The position numbers and the translations under genes are program-made. A stretch of DNA of 64,000 nt from Syngnathus acus (taxonomy: Eukaryota > Chordata > Actinopteri > Syngnathiformes > Syngnathidae), in assembly GCF_901709675.1 (NCBI RefSeq), contig NC_051091.1, positions 1,733,967 through 1,797,966 of the forward strand, read 5' to 3'. Below are positions 35,081 through 47,500 of this stretch, piece after piece. The notes under the pieces are model-generated. The model saw only the letters and a program-made list of their open reading frames with translations. It was not told where the DNA came from and did not search any database. Each line of letters starts with the position of its first letter. The first letter of the stretch is position 1.

Positions 35081-35899
35081 TCCACGGACTAACATTTGTT
35101 AGAAATTGCTCGAACGTTCTTAATTGTTGTCCGCAACTTTTTTTATTATATCAGCCAGTGTTGTTGGCCAGAACATCTCCATCTCCCCCCCGAGCCGTAT
35201 TGCACGGTATCAGCTCTAATTGGCGCATTGGCTCCCATCAGTTTCTCGGGGAGATCGAACACTGATAATGGCAATAATGGTGTGGCAGCCTGGTTGGAGA
35301 CATCCAGTCTAAGTGCACTCCCTCCTGCGCATAGAAACAAGGCCTAATTACATCCTCCATTATTCAGCCCGTGCACATGGATGCAGTGGAGTGGCGAGAA
35401 TGGCTGAATCCTGTTGTCTCATCACAGCACTTCCGGCCCGAGCATGAATGATGCTGCCTACCGCTGACATCCCATAATAAGGTGGGGTGCCGCTATGGCC
35501 AGCCTCTAATGGAGTCAGGCGATGGGACAGTAAAGAAAGACGGGCCGGTTTGCTGCTTACGTGTCTGAAAACAGCAAATGATACCATCGTCAATGCGCCC
35601 CAGGCAGCCAGCAGCTGTGTCCCACAAGAACCCGACCTGGGTCGAGCTCCCTAGACATCAGCTGCACATCCGTGCTACACACTCTCAATATATGTGTGTG
35701 TGTCGTTTCGGAGTAACGGGCATGCACGTGACGTGTGTATTTTGTGGCTGGCGCTCTCCAGAGCTGCCAGCAGCCATCTTTACTGGGCCGCTAAACCAAG
35801 GATGATTAATAAAATGCATGAAGGGGAGCAACAAAGGCAGAGAATTGTTGGCGATGATGCATCATAGCGTTAGGTACCCTTGCACAATTTAATGAGATC

Positions 35900-36345
35900 C
35901 TATAGAAGTTTTTGAGAAAGATAATGATGTGTCAGTCATTTTTGATGAACAACCACAATTCTTTTGTTGCTGCCCTAATTTTACTAGCCTTCAATGACTC
36001 ACCGCCTGCTAAGTATTAGAACTGAATTCCCCGTGTTCAACACAGGAAAAAAAAAGCAAGCTCCCAAGGTAGCAAAATTAAGAGGAAGGAAGCCTATTCA
36101 TGTGCCAACTTCTGGAACCTCGTTTGAATATCTTTCCAGCAATCTGCTGATAAATATTATGGCTAATTACTTCTAATGAACATGTGCCTTTCTACAGTGG
36201 AATATTTCTTGGGCAAAGAATTTCGATTCATATTCACTTCCGCTTGAGGTCAGTGCCAAACCTATTGTATCCATGCAAGCATCATTTCAATATCTTTCCA
36301 CCAATCAACTGATGCTTATAATGTTTAATTTATCATGGCATACAT
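35900..36345. repeat. Diverged repeat block, period about 160 bp
   Basis: TTTGAATATCTTTCCAGCAA at 36123 recurs as TTTCAATATCTTTCCACCAA at 36285. Both are followed by CTGAT...TAT.ATG..TAATT. The intervening ATTCATATTCACTTC.. plus GAGGTCAGTGCC resembles a piece of the 39.5-41.0 kb repeat field. Confidence 0.45.
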
Positions 36346-36357
36346 TTCTATAAGACT

Positions 36358-36694
36358 GCACGGTGGGTGGATTGCTGGTTAGCTCGTCCGCCTCACAGAG
36401 CAGTCGTTCTGGATTCGATTCCAGCTCTGGCCTCCCTTTGTGCAATTTGCGTGTTCTCCCCATGCCTTTGGGTTTCCTCCCATCTCCCCAAAAGAACATG
36501 CATGGTAGGCCGATTAAGTGCTCCGAATTGCCTGGAGATGTGAGTGTGACTGCTTTTTGTCTCTGTGTGCCCTGTGATTGGCCGGCAACCAGTTGAGGGT
36601 GTCCCCTGCCGACTGCCCAAAGTAAGCTGGGATAGACTTCAGCACGCCCACGGCCCTTGTGAGGATAAGCAATTCTGAAAATGGATGGATGGAT
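36358..36694 (+). mobile_element. tRNA-derived SINE with L2-like tail (fish type)
   Basis: The head has a tRNA-like promoter: TGGTTAGCTCGTCCG as A box and GGATTCGATTCC as B box. The body has GTGTTCTCCCCATGCCTTTG, GGTTTCCTCCCA and AACATGCATGGTAGGC. The tail has CCTGTGATTGGCCGGC, AGCTGGGATAGACTTCAGCA and GAGGATAAGC, and ends in ATGGATGGATGGAT. This order is familiar from abundant fish SINEs whose 3' end derives from L2-type LINEs. It is diverged and non-coding. Confidence 0.8.
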
Positions 36695-39329
36695 AAACTA
36701 CTATAGAATGTGTCTCCCCACAGTGCCACCGTTAAAATGTATGTTCCCATTTGCTCCCATGATTCCAAAATGTCTGGAGGAGTCGAAGGCTCAAAGCCAA
36801 CTTTCCTCACGTTGAAATGCACGCAAAAATAATTAGACAGAGCACAGAAGAAAACACCACATTCAGTAGATCCACATTAAGACAACCAATATGTATTCTT
36901 GTGAAAACTTTTCTTCTGTAGGGAATTTCAATTCAATGAATTTGAGCGATTCCAGATATCCAATTGTAAGTGACCTAATAGCAACAAATCCCTTTTTGCA
37001 GCCACGATTAAATAACAGCTAAAGGGCTGCTTTTGGAAAGCCTCTCTGGCTCAGAGATAAACCTCCTCACATTCAAAAGCATATGAAAACAGCCCAGCAA
37101 CAAATAATCAGTCACCTGCTTCCAAAATTGACGCCACACAAACGTTTGCTAGACGGTGGAATCGCACTCCATCACTTATTTTCCATCAGATGTCCGTCTT
37201 GTAGCTAGACGCAGTATTTTCCGATGACCTTAGTGAGTTAACATCACTTCCATCAGTCCACACTTATGTGTGAGAACATGAGCATATGTAGACGTGTTGT
37301 CCTCTGGTATGTCTTGACGGATGGCGTCAGGTGTGCAGATGGCCTGGCCTTTGCGCGTCCGCACCGTGTATACATTCTTGCAAGCCGGCAAGCTCATGTT
37401 TAATTCACACCCCGCCATGCATAATTGAGTCAGCCAGTGAACTTTTCTCCACTCTGATGGAGTCGCCGGATCAGCTGTTGTGATGACTCGACGGCGACTA
37501 GCAGACAACAGCAGACGGGCTCTCTGGGTGCACCAGATGTTCCTCGATGTTCTTCGCCGCGTTCCGAGTGTGCTATAGAAGAAAGCACGCTGCATGCGGA
37601 ACTTCACGCTGCCGTCGCATGTTCAATTCTCCAGGGGCAGCGTTTGCGCTCGGAGATGAAGACGTTGTCGGCGCCGAGGCTGCGGCACCGTCTCTCTCTG
37701 CTAACTTTTGATTGAGTCGGCAGTGACGCCTCTATTTAAAGATCTGCTGGAGTCTATTTCCATTGTTGCGTTCGTCTGAGGCTCAAACCACATTCACGAA
37801 TTGAAAAACAAAGTGGCTGAGTGCCAGTTACTCAGTGCAGCCATCTTGCCACCAAGGTTGCAAAAGTGTGGGGATTTTGTAAAAAGTATATGTTTGGTAC
37901 CAAAACAGGGGAACTTGAAAGAGGCGACTTGATAAAAGTTGAGGAAAAGTATTTTAGCATCTACTACACGTATATAGATAAACAGTAGTGGCTCGTCTTG
38001 TCCTCTAGAAATGCACGTTGATGAAAGACTTGTACTGCCAATTTCTTCTTTTTAACCCAGAATAATAATTTCTTCTTTAACCACTCAGCACTGCTAGTTA
38101 CTGCCATCTACAGGATGGGAGTTAACCAATCTTTATGATGATTAGTGTCATTAATTTGCAACCTAAAACATCAGGCGCAAATATTCCCTTCACAGTGAAT
38201 AACAACCGAGCAGATGGTTCAATTTTGTTGTTTTCTCTTTGTGAGTTTTAATCATCTCATATTGCAGCATTTTAATGTTTATTGAGCTAAAGCGTTGATC
38301 GCTGCCGCAGCGGCGATGATGGCAGCCTTTCATTTGAAGGATGGCGCCTGGGAAAGAATAGGCACGGTTGTTAATTCGGAGGCCAAATTGCACAATTGTG
38401 TTTTAACGCAGCCGCATTTTGTTGATCTATTGATTCACAGTATGTCACCCTCTCGGCATTGCATGCCGACATCTCAGTCGGTAGACGACTGTGTAACCTC
38501 ACTTATCAAACGGCAATAGCGAGCGTGTGTTAATCTCATTAATGCAGCTCTCGTATCAGGAAGTGCCAATCAGCTGCAAAAATGGGATAGAAAAATAGCT
38601 TGAGGGATGTCTGTCATGCTGATTTAGGTATTTATATAAACCTATAGAAATGCAACCTTACTTACTGGGTTTGATTTAATAATACAAACACCATGCTGTT
38701 TTGGAAGTGACTCCAATTTCATCTTCAACAAAATGTGATGGAGATGTTAAATCTACACTTGATGGTATCCTGAAAAACAATAAAACATATTGCAGGGTCC
38801 TTGCTTTGACCTTGAGCCATAATCCGCGATGGCTGATGTTGACATCACAAGTACGAGCATTAAAAGATTGATTTGGGCTATGGAAGTGCATCTACAATAT
38901 ATAAATTTTCCCGGTCCGATGCTCAGACCCTTCGCAGAGCAATTACGGCAACAAGCTCAAGATGGCTGCTTGTTCTTAAACAAGTCCTTCCAGCCAATTA
39001 AAGCATCAGGATCCAATGGCGGGGTTAATGAGCCGCTCCCTGCAGGTGCTTCCCTACAATGGAGCACTGCTGGCAGCACACAGAATTCTCTGAGTGCTTG
39101 CAAGGGGGTCTGCTGTATGGTCACCGTCATGCCGCCACAAAACAAATATTTACTTGTCCGCGACCTTGCTTTCTAATTTTGTCCAAACGCATGCTGGACT
39201 GGATGGTGTTCAAAATCAGTCAGGTTCTGATGAGAACAAGTTAGGTGAGCCCTTTAAATGCAAATTTGACTTGCTTGTGTCTGGATAAATCAGAGCAGAT
39301 AATAGATGGATGGATTTATGGATATAAAC

Positions 39330-39503
39330 TACCGTAATTTTCGGACTATAAGTCGCGGTTTTTTTTCATAGTTTGGGTGGGGGGGCGACTTATACTCAGG
39401 AGCGATTTATATACATATATATGGGGTTTTTTCACTTTTTTGGGCATTTTATGGCTGGTGCGACTTATACTCCGGTGCGACTTATAGTCCGAAAATTACG
39501 GTA
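39330..39503 (+). mobile_element. Palindromic MITE-like element, copy 1
   Basis: A 174 bp element with perfect 27 bp terminal inverted repeats beginning TACCGTAATTTTCGGACTAT. The outer TA pairs may be target-site duplications, as in Tc1/mariner-type insertions. Internally GCGACTTATA recurs in both arms. It is non-coding. Confidence 0.8.
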
Positions 39504-39539
39504 ATACTAATTTCCCCCCAGAGCTCATAGTCTTAGATC

Positions 39540-40205
39540 TCAAAGTTAACGGTCAACTTGTGTGGCGGATACAAGTCACTTTCAAAAAGGCTTCTTGTTG
39601 CAACACCAGTCAAACATGTGTTGAATGCTGATTTTGGAGAGCCGACATCATAGCCATTGTGTACCGGATACAATTAAAAGTCAAAAGGCTTCTTGTTCCA
39701 ACAACAATCAATGGTGTCAGGTTTGAAGCAAAGGTTGTTGAAAACGAGCCGTTTATTCGCATACTAATTTGATCGCAGAGAGCACAGCCAGCTTGTGACA
39801 GACAATTACAAAATCCAAATTTTGACAAAAGAAACAAGTGAAAATAATATAAAGAAACATTTGAGCATTGTCAAGTCAAATTTATTTCTCACCAAAAGGG
39901 TTTGACATTCCAGGCAGATGGCTTTGACGGGTGCCATCGTCAAGGACGTCATCTATATGCAGAGTTGATTGATACATGCTAAAGGCCGCACCCAAAACCC
40001 CTTGGCTCACTGTAATGAGTCCAAATTTGGGCTGGGCGCCTCTCGGCCATCCAGATGTGCATGATCCTCCAAATAGTGTTTATGGCTGCAAGATAGCTGC
40101 CTGGGTCACCTCTGAAGCGCTCACAGGTAATGGGCCTTGACATCTGAATTAGACTGTCCTCTCTCTCCAAAGGTGATTAGCAAGCGGCTTAGCATTCTGG
40201 GCAGG

Positions 40206-40242
<37 letters not shown>

Positions 40243-41010
40243 TGTGGCTCATCTCAAAGCTCTCACGCAGCGCTTCTGATGATGGTCGAGGATGGGGCCA
40301 GTTGTGATTTTACTCCATTTTCATCAGCTTACACACCTGCGGCAAGCTCTCGTCGGAATAGTGAAGCCGTTGATCCGGAACCCTGTGCTGGAGACATTTC
40401 AAAATCAACGCAAGGCCTCCAGTTTGAAGGAAAGCTGTTTCAAATGCTGACCTTTGACTATACATATACTACTAATTGAAGTTCTGACCTCGGAAATTCG
40501 AGATAGCCTGTGCTGGACACAATTAAAAATCCTTCGTGTCCTTGTTCTGACAAAAACAGTCTTCAAGGTCTTCAAGTTTGATGCAAATCTGTTGGAGAGC
40601 TGACAAGCTTTTACCCAATGCAAATTAAAATTTAATGGACTTTTTCACAACAGATGATGGTGTGTAGTTTGAAACAAAGCTGTCGACAACGGGGACACTT
40701 GATGATATGCTAATTCACCGTTTGACCTCGGAGATCACGGTCAGCTGGTGAGGGATGCAATTAAAAATCGATCGGTGCTTCTCTGATCAGCAAGTCGGAG
40801 CTTCATGTTAAATGCAAATCTGTCAAAAATGGAAGCACCTGAGGATATGAACTTTACCACAAGGGCTTAGCAATCAGCTTCCGCAGGTTACAATTAATCA
40901 TTCAAGAGCTCCGACAAAAAAGAGCCTTCAAATCTGTTGGAAGCTGATTTTGTCCATGTTCCATTTCAATGCATATTCATTTGACCTCAGCGCTCAATGT
41001 CTAATTTTAA
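39540..41010. repeat. Irregular diverged tandem repeat field built on CAATTAAAA units
   Basis: (C/G)GGATACAAnT or GGACACAATTAAAA-type cores occur at about 39571, 39671, 39803, 40520, 40758 and 40891, with a degenerate AAATTAAAA near 40620. Many are preceded by GACCTC(A/G)..(A/G)A plus a GGTCAGCTTGTG-like block, and followed by a GTTTGAAGCAAAGCTGTTG-like block and GATGATATGCTAATT. Spacing is 100-140 bases where units are adjacent. The segment 39880-40440 is less clearly repetitive. Confidence 0.5.
40208..40240. repeat. (CTG)11 trinucleotide repeat
   Basis: Eleven uninterrupted CTG units (CAG on the - strand), inside the diverged repeat field and outside any exon. Confidence 0.95.
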
Positions 41011-44000
41011 TAAGACAACAATCGGCATCCAAATAGCCATGCTCTCGGTCCAGAATCCACAGCCCCTTTCTCCTTGGCCGCACGTTCGGCGACGAGGGAA
41101 CGGACGGCTTTGGCGGAATCTTAATAGCTTTCGCATTCGCCGCCTGCTGCGGGCGTGCGGCGGAATACCAATGAGACATCAGAGTGTGGCGACTTGGTGC
41201 CGAGCCCGAGGCCACGAGTGTCTGCTGGTCATCGGGAGGACACTCTTTTGTCGATAATTGTGTTATTCTAAAATGATTGGCTGGCCCAAGATGACAGAAA
41301 AATGCAGTGTAACCTATGAGCGTGAAGAAAAGCATTTCCCCCCTATTGGGAATAATGGAAATAATTTGTTCTCTTGAAATGAACTGTCAACATCCGACTG
41401 TTTGTGGGTTCACCATTGGCAAATTCACCTCTTTATGAATTTCTTTTTCCCCAGCTAGTCTCCCAAAAAGCCTTCTCTTTTTTTGTGTGCGCTTTTTCTG
41501 AAATGTCCTCAAATGCCACTAAATATCATGCCAGTTACTTAGCATTCGATAAATTGAAAAAGAAGAAAATAATTGTCAATTTACGTGCGCGTTTGTTGGC
41601 ATACGCAATGTGCATTCAGTTATGTTGCTACGTTTCCTCTTTTGTCTCAATCAACACACACACACACACACGCACACACGGTGCCGACTCAGAGAGAAAT
41701 AATGACTCCAAGCTAAGTTTTCCAACAGCTGTAATTGAACAATCACAAAGTTGAGCAAAATAAATGAAATGAATTCCAAAGCATCGTGGAGCATTTTGGA
41801 TTGAAGCCAGATAATGGCTGCTCAATTCATTTCAGTGGGGAAATTAATTTCATGTAAAAGTAAATTAAGATACCCGCTTAGTTGTGGAATAAATTAAAAT
41901 GTTTAAGTCAAGACAAGGCATTGTATTTTCAAGTGATTAATCTTCTTTCGGAGAGTACCTAGCTAATTTTAGCCTGGCTTCTTTGCGTGAATGCTTTACG
42001 TTTCAAATAATAGGTAAGTCTTTCATGATTAAAGTTTTTTGTATTGTTAGGGTTAATCAAGATAATCATTATTTTTTGCCAGAATATTTCATGGCACAAA
42101 TAGACATAAAAGGATTTACACTCACATTCACACCAATCAACCAGTTCTGGTGGTTAGAACCTAGGAAGAAGGAAGCTGAAGGACCTCAAGAAGCACAGGG
42201 AGAAAAAAGAAACTCCACACCACACGACACATTCAGCCATCTTTTCTTTTCGGGGTTGTAATTGCGAGAGGCGATGTGTCATCTGACGCTAACCCAGGCT
42301 GTTATTGTCAACAGTAGGCCTGTTAATGCACCACTTCGCACCACTTCTTCACACGTATGCACCATGTGATCATGTAATAGTACACACCAACAACGCCATG
42401 GTCACGTCATGCACTATCCCCCCCCATGCACGCACGCCCGCACGCACGGTCACCCGGCGGCTGCCTAATCTGATTACAGGCCGCCGACAAGGGGCCAAGC
42501 AGATGGACGGACGCGCGGCGCTCGTTAACGCCGTTACATAACCCTTCGTTTGTGTAGCGAATTCCACTAAATGAGACGGAATCAGTGAGAACAGTGGGAA
42601 CCTGCAATGCATCCTGGGAATTGTCTGTCTTTTGACTAAGCAAGACTCATTTTCATTTTAAGTGATGATTTCGGTGTCATATTCATAGAAACAGCGGCAG
42701 AGATGTCATTTGAATGAGTTTCTTTTTTTATTTTGACATAGCGTAGCATTGAACTCAACTCACTTGGCAAGAAGCACCAATTTGGCAAATAGTGACGAAT
42801 TCTTCCAAAAAAAGAGTCCCAGTTGAAATTAAATCTGTCAATTTTAGAAAAGGGAGTATATTTCTTATCGTCTGTGACGGATGACAAATTTTACTTAAAC
42901 CAGTACGAGGTCCATTGAATTGAAAAACAAATACATTGCAAAAACAAAATTTTTTGTTCACATAATGTAATTTACTAGTGCTGATTCTATAAATAAACAA
43001 GAAGCATCCAGTCAGGGTTCTCCCGTGCAGCTGCTGGCAACGTCTCAGCCTAAAGGGCTTTTCGCTTTCACTGGAGATGCCAGGAATTACAGCGACTTTG
43101 TACAAATTAAAAATATTAGCTCCTCATTTAATGCATTGCGTGACTCCACGTCGGCTTTCTTTGTCTGCTGACGAGCTCGGAATGCTTGGTAATGAGCTCA
43201 TGAGGCAAAGTTGCTGCTTTTTTAATTTCCCTCCCAATTTCTGAGGCTGCTGCTGCTCGTCTGTGCTAACCCAAAGATTGCAGTCAACAAGTCATTCGTT
43301 CAGTCTCAAAATAAATTGTAATTTATTTTCTCAACGTGACATCCAACATATTGAAATACTCCAAATGTGCCTTGACCCATATCAGGCAACTAATATCTTC
43401 ATTTATGCTGAAAAATAAATGACAAGGCTGGGCAATTAATGTGCAAAATGGCGAGCTTGAGAGAGGTTGCAGACATTTCGGAATGAGCATGCGACACCCT
43501 TGAAGTATCGCGGTCATGCCAGACAAAACTCCCGGGAATGCACGGAATCCACGTCGTGATTGAAAACCGGTCCAACAAGTTGCAGTTTTGCCCAGATGGC
43601 TGCATGTCTTTTTAGGTGCACACCATACGTGTGTCTTTGTGTCTCATGCGGTGTGACAAGTGTGAGATTTTGAGTCGAACTGTCGCGTTATGTCATCTTT
43701 TTATTGGCCAGTGTCTAATATAGTTTATCTTTTTAACGTGATCTGAATCTTAATATTGTCCTCCGTGCGTTCTTGATACTGCAAATGTAAACAAGGAAGG
43801 AAATCTCATTTTTGTCCTTTTGCGTTGTTTTATATTTTTACATCATCTTTGGACTACTACTCTCCATATGACCTCTGGAACTGTCTCCATATCATCACGT
43901 ATGAGTTCACTTGAATGTATTTCCCAACATGGATGATGAGTGACGGCATCTGCATTGCGTCGCCCCCTGCAGGACCCCAACCTGACACTCCCTATTAGCT

Positions 44001-44366
44001 TCCTGGACTTTTTGGTGCTTTGGGCAAATTGCTGATGTTCACGCATGTATGCGAAGGCCCGTCCACATGTGTTGCATTCACCCTACGTGACTGTGTGTGT
44101 GTGAAGCAATTACAGTCGTGCTTGGTTTGCCACGTGTGTTATGGCAATTAATTACATAGTGGAAGCCGATTTGACATAAAGTCAAACTAAGTTAATTATG
44201 GCCAGATCATGAATCTTTCAGTTAGATTGTCAAATTTCATTTGTTTCAAATCTGTCAAACACTTGATCAGTTGCTAGATCATGGCTAGTGCTACTAGCTA
44301 ATTAGTTCGTTAACTTTGGCAGTAATTGAGGAACACATCGCTCAAGATGACATTCCGACTTTCAAC
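41011..44366. other. Intronic DNA without recognised genes
   Basis: AT-rich single-copy DNA. It holds a short (CA)n at 41653-41680 and a GC-richer patch at 42420-42540 with CGCACGCACG repeats and a CTAATCTGATTA homeodomain-like site. Nothing else is supported. Confidence 0.5.
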
Positions 44367-44540
44367 TACCGTAATTTTCGGACTATAAGTCGCACCGGAG
44401 TATAAGTCGCACCAGCCATAAAATGCCCAAAAAAGTGAAAAAAAAACATATATATGTATATAAATCGCTCCTGAGTATAAGTCGCCCCCCCACCCAAACT
44501 ATGAAAAAAAACCGCGACTTATAGTCCGAAAATTACGGTA
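44367..44540 (-). mobile_element. Palindromic MITE-like element, copy 2 (inverted)
   Basis: The reverse complement of this 174 bp element matches copy 1 (39330-39503) at about 171 of 174 positions. The only differences seen are three G/T changes in a short homopolymer-like stretch. It has the same 27 bp inverted repeats and the same flanking TA. Confidence 0.8.
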
Positions 44541-47500
44541 CTTGCATGACTTTAATGTCAAAGTTTGGAAGTTGTCCATCATTCGGAGTGTTTCGTTGCA
44601 TTTGTTTTTGAAGTCATTCGTTTTATTCAATAACGGTCGAGTTCCACGTCGTGTCTGAGCATGCACGTCGCCTCCTCATTGCCGTCAAGTGTTTGATCAT
44701 GGTGATGTTCCCTGGCTCCGTATTAGTGGCGCCTTCCTCCTCCGACTGGTTTAAATCCCTCCAGCGGAACGTGTTAAAGCCTGTAAGCAAGCGATAGAAC
44801 ATTTGTGTTTATGTCCCGGGAGAGTTGGCTCCTTCAGCACAAAGCTAATTTTGCCATGGTATTGTGAAGGTGGCCTCGCTAGGCCTCAGCTCGCACCTCA
44901 TGTTGCTTCTGTGCCATTGGATTCTCATTTTGCAGACAATCGTTGACAAGTTAATAAAAGCGGCGGGAAGACTCCCGGCAGCCTCGCTCGGATTCAAGTC
45001 GTCTCATTTGATTACTTTTTAGAAACCTTTTCCAGCAAAGATGAGAGATGCAACGAGAATCTGAATATCAAACACGCTCGCTTACTTGATTTGGTTCACC
45101 TCCTGGAATATTAAATGTTAATGCTCTGTTTCAAATGAGGAGTATGAGGTTATTTTCTCTTATTACATCGTTCAAATAAAACGAAGGTTTTCCTCTTAAC
45201 TTGTTTACTTAGGACAATTTTTTCCTCTTTAGTCCAAGTATCCTCTAACTTTACAAGAGGAATATCACATTTTGTAAAAGCCATAACAAAGCAATACAAG
45301 TTTATCTTTCAATAGATTATTTATTTCGGAAATTGTTGGTACAATTCCTGAATTGCACTTGTTAAAATGATTCTTTAAAAAGAGTCAAACTTTTTCCTCT
45401 TATTTTCATCATTTACAAATGAAGTTGCAATTTTCCGCAAAAATGGCTAACCTGAGAAAACTTTATGAGAACATGCTAATGCTCCTCCATAACGAGGTCA
45501 GTCAATCAATATCAAGGATAGAAAGTGCAAGGGTGCCCGGCCCGGCGCGATGCTGTTGCGGTGCATTCAGGACCCCCGTTGTGTTATTGGGTAGTGGTGC
45601 TTTCAAGTGTCAGGGGGTGATGTGAGGTGGCAGGCCGCAGAGCCACTCAAGCGTGTTCACTCTGGCTCCCTCTTTGTTTTTTTCTTCCCTGAGTGTCCTC
45701 CTTTTCTTTGACCGCCTCTTCCATAGACGTACGCCGGCATATTGTGTCCACACGCGTTCACGCTCACACACAATGAGATGGCCACGGGGAACTTTAAGGA
45801 AAGTGTGTGTCCAAGCACTTGCCCTACAGTCAAAGAGGAGCTCAGTCAAGCGATGCCTGTGAAAAGGGAAGCCATTTCTTTTTCTTACTTGCAGCTCTTA
45901 ATGCATGCTTACGCTGGGAGGAGGAGGTGTGCGTGAGTGAGTGAGTGAGTGTGTGTTTGCAGACGTGTGTGTGTGTAGGTGGCTGAACCGGCGTGCCCAC
46001 ATGCACGTGCTGGCTGCCTCCAGCAAAAGCGGGACGAGTTGAATAGAAGGTTGTCTGTTGCACATCTCAACTGGATTCTTGAGCTGTTGTTGATTTAGAG
46101 GGAGGCCTCCGCCTTTGGTGTGCTGCTCCCAGCCTGACTTTCCTGATACGCCACACGCACGCTGATTGACGGACAAGATTCTTTGTGTGTGTGTGTCAGG
46201 AGTGTGTGTGTGTGTCCGTGATTTCATGAAGAGTCCTCAAAATGGTTCGCATCATCCTATGTCACAGCCCCCCCCCCAAAAAAGCTCTCAATGTGTGTTA
46301 CATGGGCTCCCTCTAGTGGTACGCAACACAATGTGTGATACAATTCAGTTATATTTAACTTTTAACTTGAATAGTTTTTATCAAATTTTTTAAGAAATGT
46401 ATGTTTTCAATTATGTATTTTTTTTATTTTTATTAAGTGTGCAATACAAATTTGAATCATGAGGTTTTGAGATATTTTTGTTTGTTTTTTAAAAATGATC
46501 GATAAACTTGCACCATTTGTTGTAATTTATTGCTCTGATATTTTTGAAAAAAATTCCACCTGTTGCTGACTAATCCTTAATATTACTAAAACTCGTCATT
46601 TAATATTTTAGTATTATTAAAACAATCTAGACCAATGTCAGTTTTGCTGTATTCTGGATGCATTAGAAAATTACGTAAACAGTGGTAAAGTCACAATTAT
46701 GCCAGTAATTAAAAAAATAAATAAAAAAAAAAACCCCGACTATAACTCTGGCGACATTCTTCCAATTGTCTGCGCCGTCTGCGAGTGTTGCATCGATCTG
46801 TTTACCAACACAAACACAGACGAGCCTCAGCTGATGGAACGTGCCGAGTCCTTGGGAAACCTAAAATCACTAAACCTCATCAGATGCTTTAAGATGGGGC
46901 GCAAGTCCAAAGTCAACATCAGCCATTGATCCCAAAACTTCCCCTGGCTTGTGACTCTGTTGTATTGACCATTAAGCAGTGGTGGGCAGTCTGGGTCAGA
47001 CTAATTTAGCCCTATCTATTTTTTTCATGTTGTTCTCTTTCTATTGGCTGCACTGCCTCCAGTACATGGATGTGGTTGCTCGAATTTTTGTTTGTCAAGT
47101 TAGATTTCAGCCTCTATGTGCTGCCATATTCATCTAATTTGCTCACAACAATCAGTAATGCTGGCTCATGCATCCTAAACTTTATTAGCAATTGTTGAAC
47201 CAATCAGATTTCAACTTGGCCTCACTGATCCAGCATAGCGTCATCATTTTTCTGTCTTGAAAGGTCAGAGTTCAAGTAGCGAGACTCGTAACTATCTGCA
47301 CACATTGCAAAATGCATATACAGTGTGTTGAAAATTGAATTTCCCCTTCATGAATTCTTCATCTATAAATTTCCGATGAGCCTGAACTGGTTTAATACAA
47401 TTCATTTTAGATTGTATTCGTGAAATAAAAAAAACCAGACGTTGGGTCGATAATGTGTATCTTTGGTACCCTTCGGAAACATTTAGCGACCGTGAGGCCC

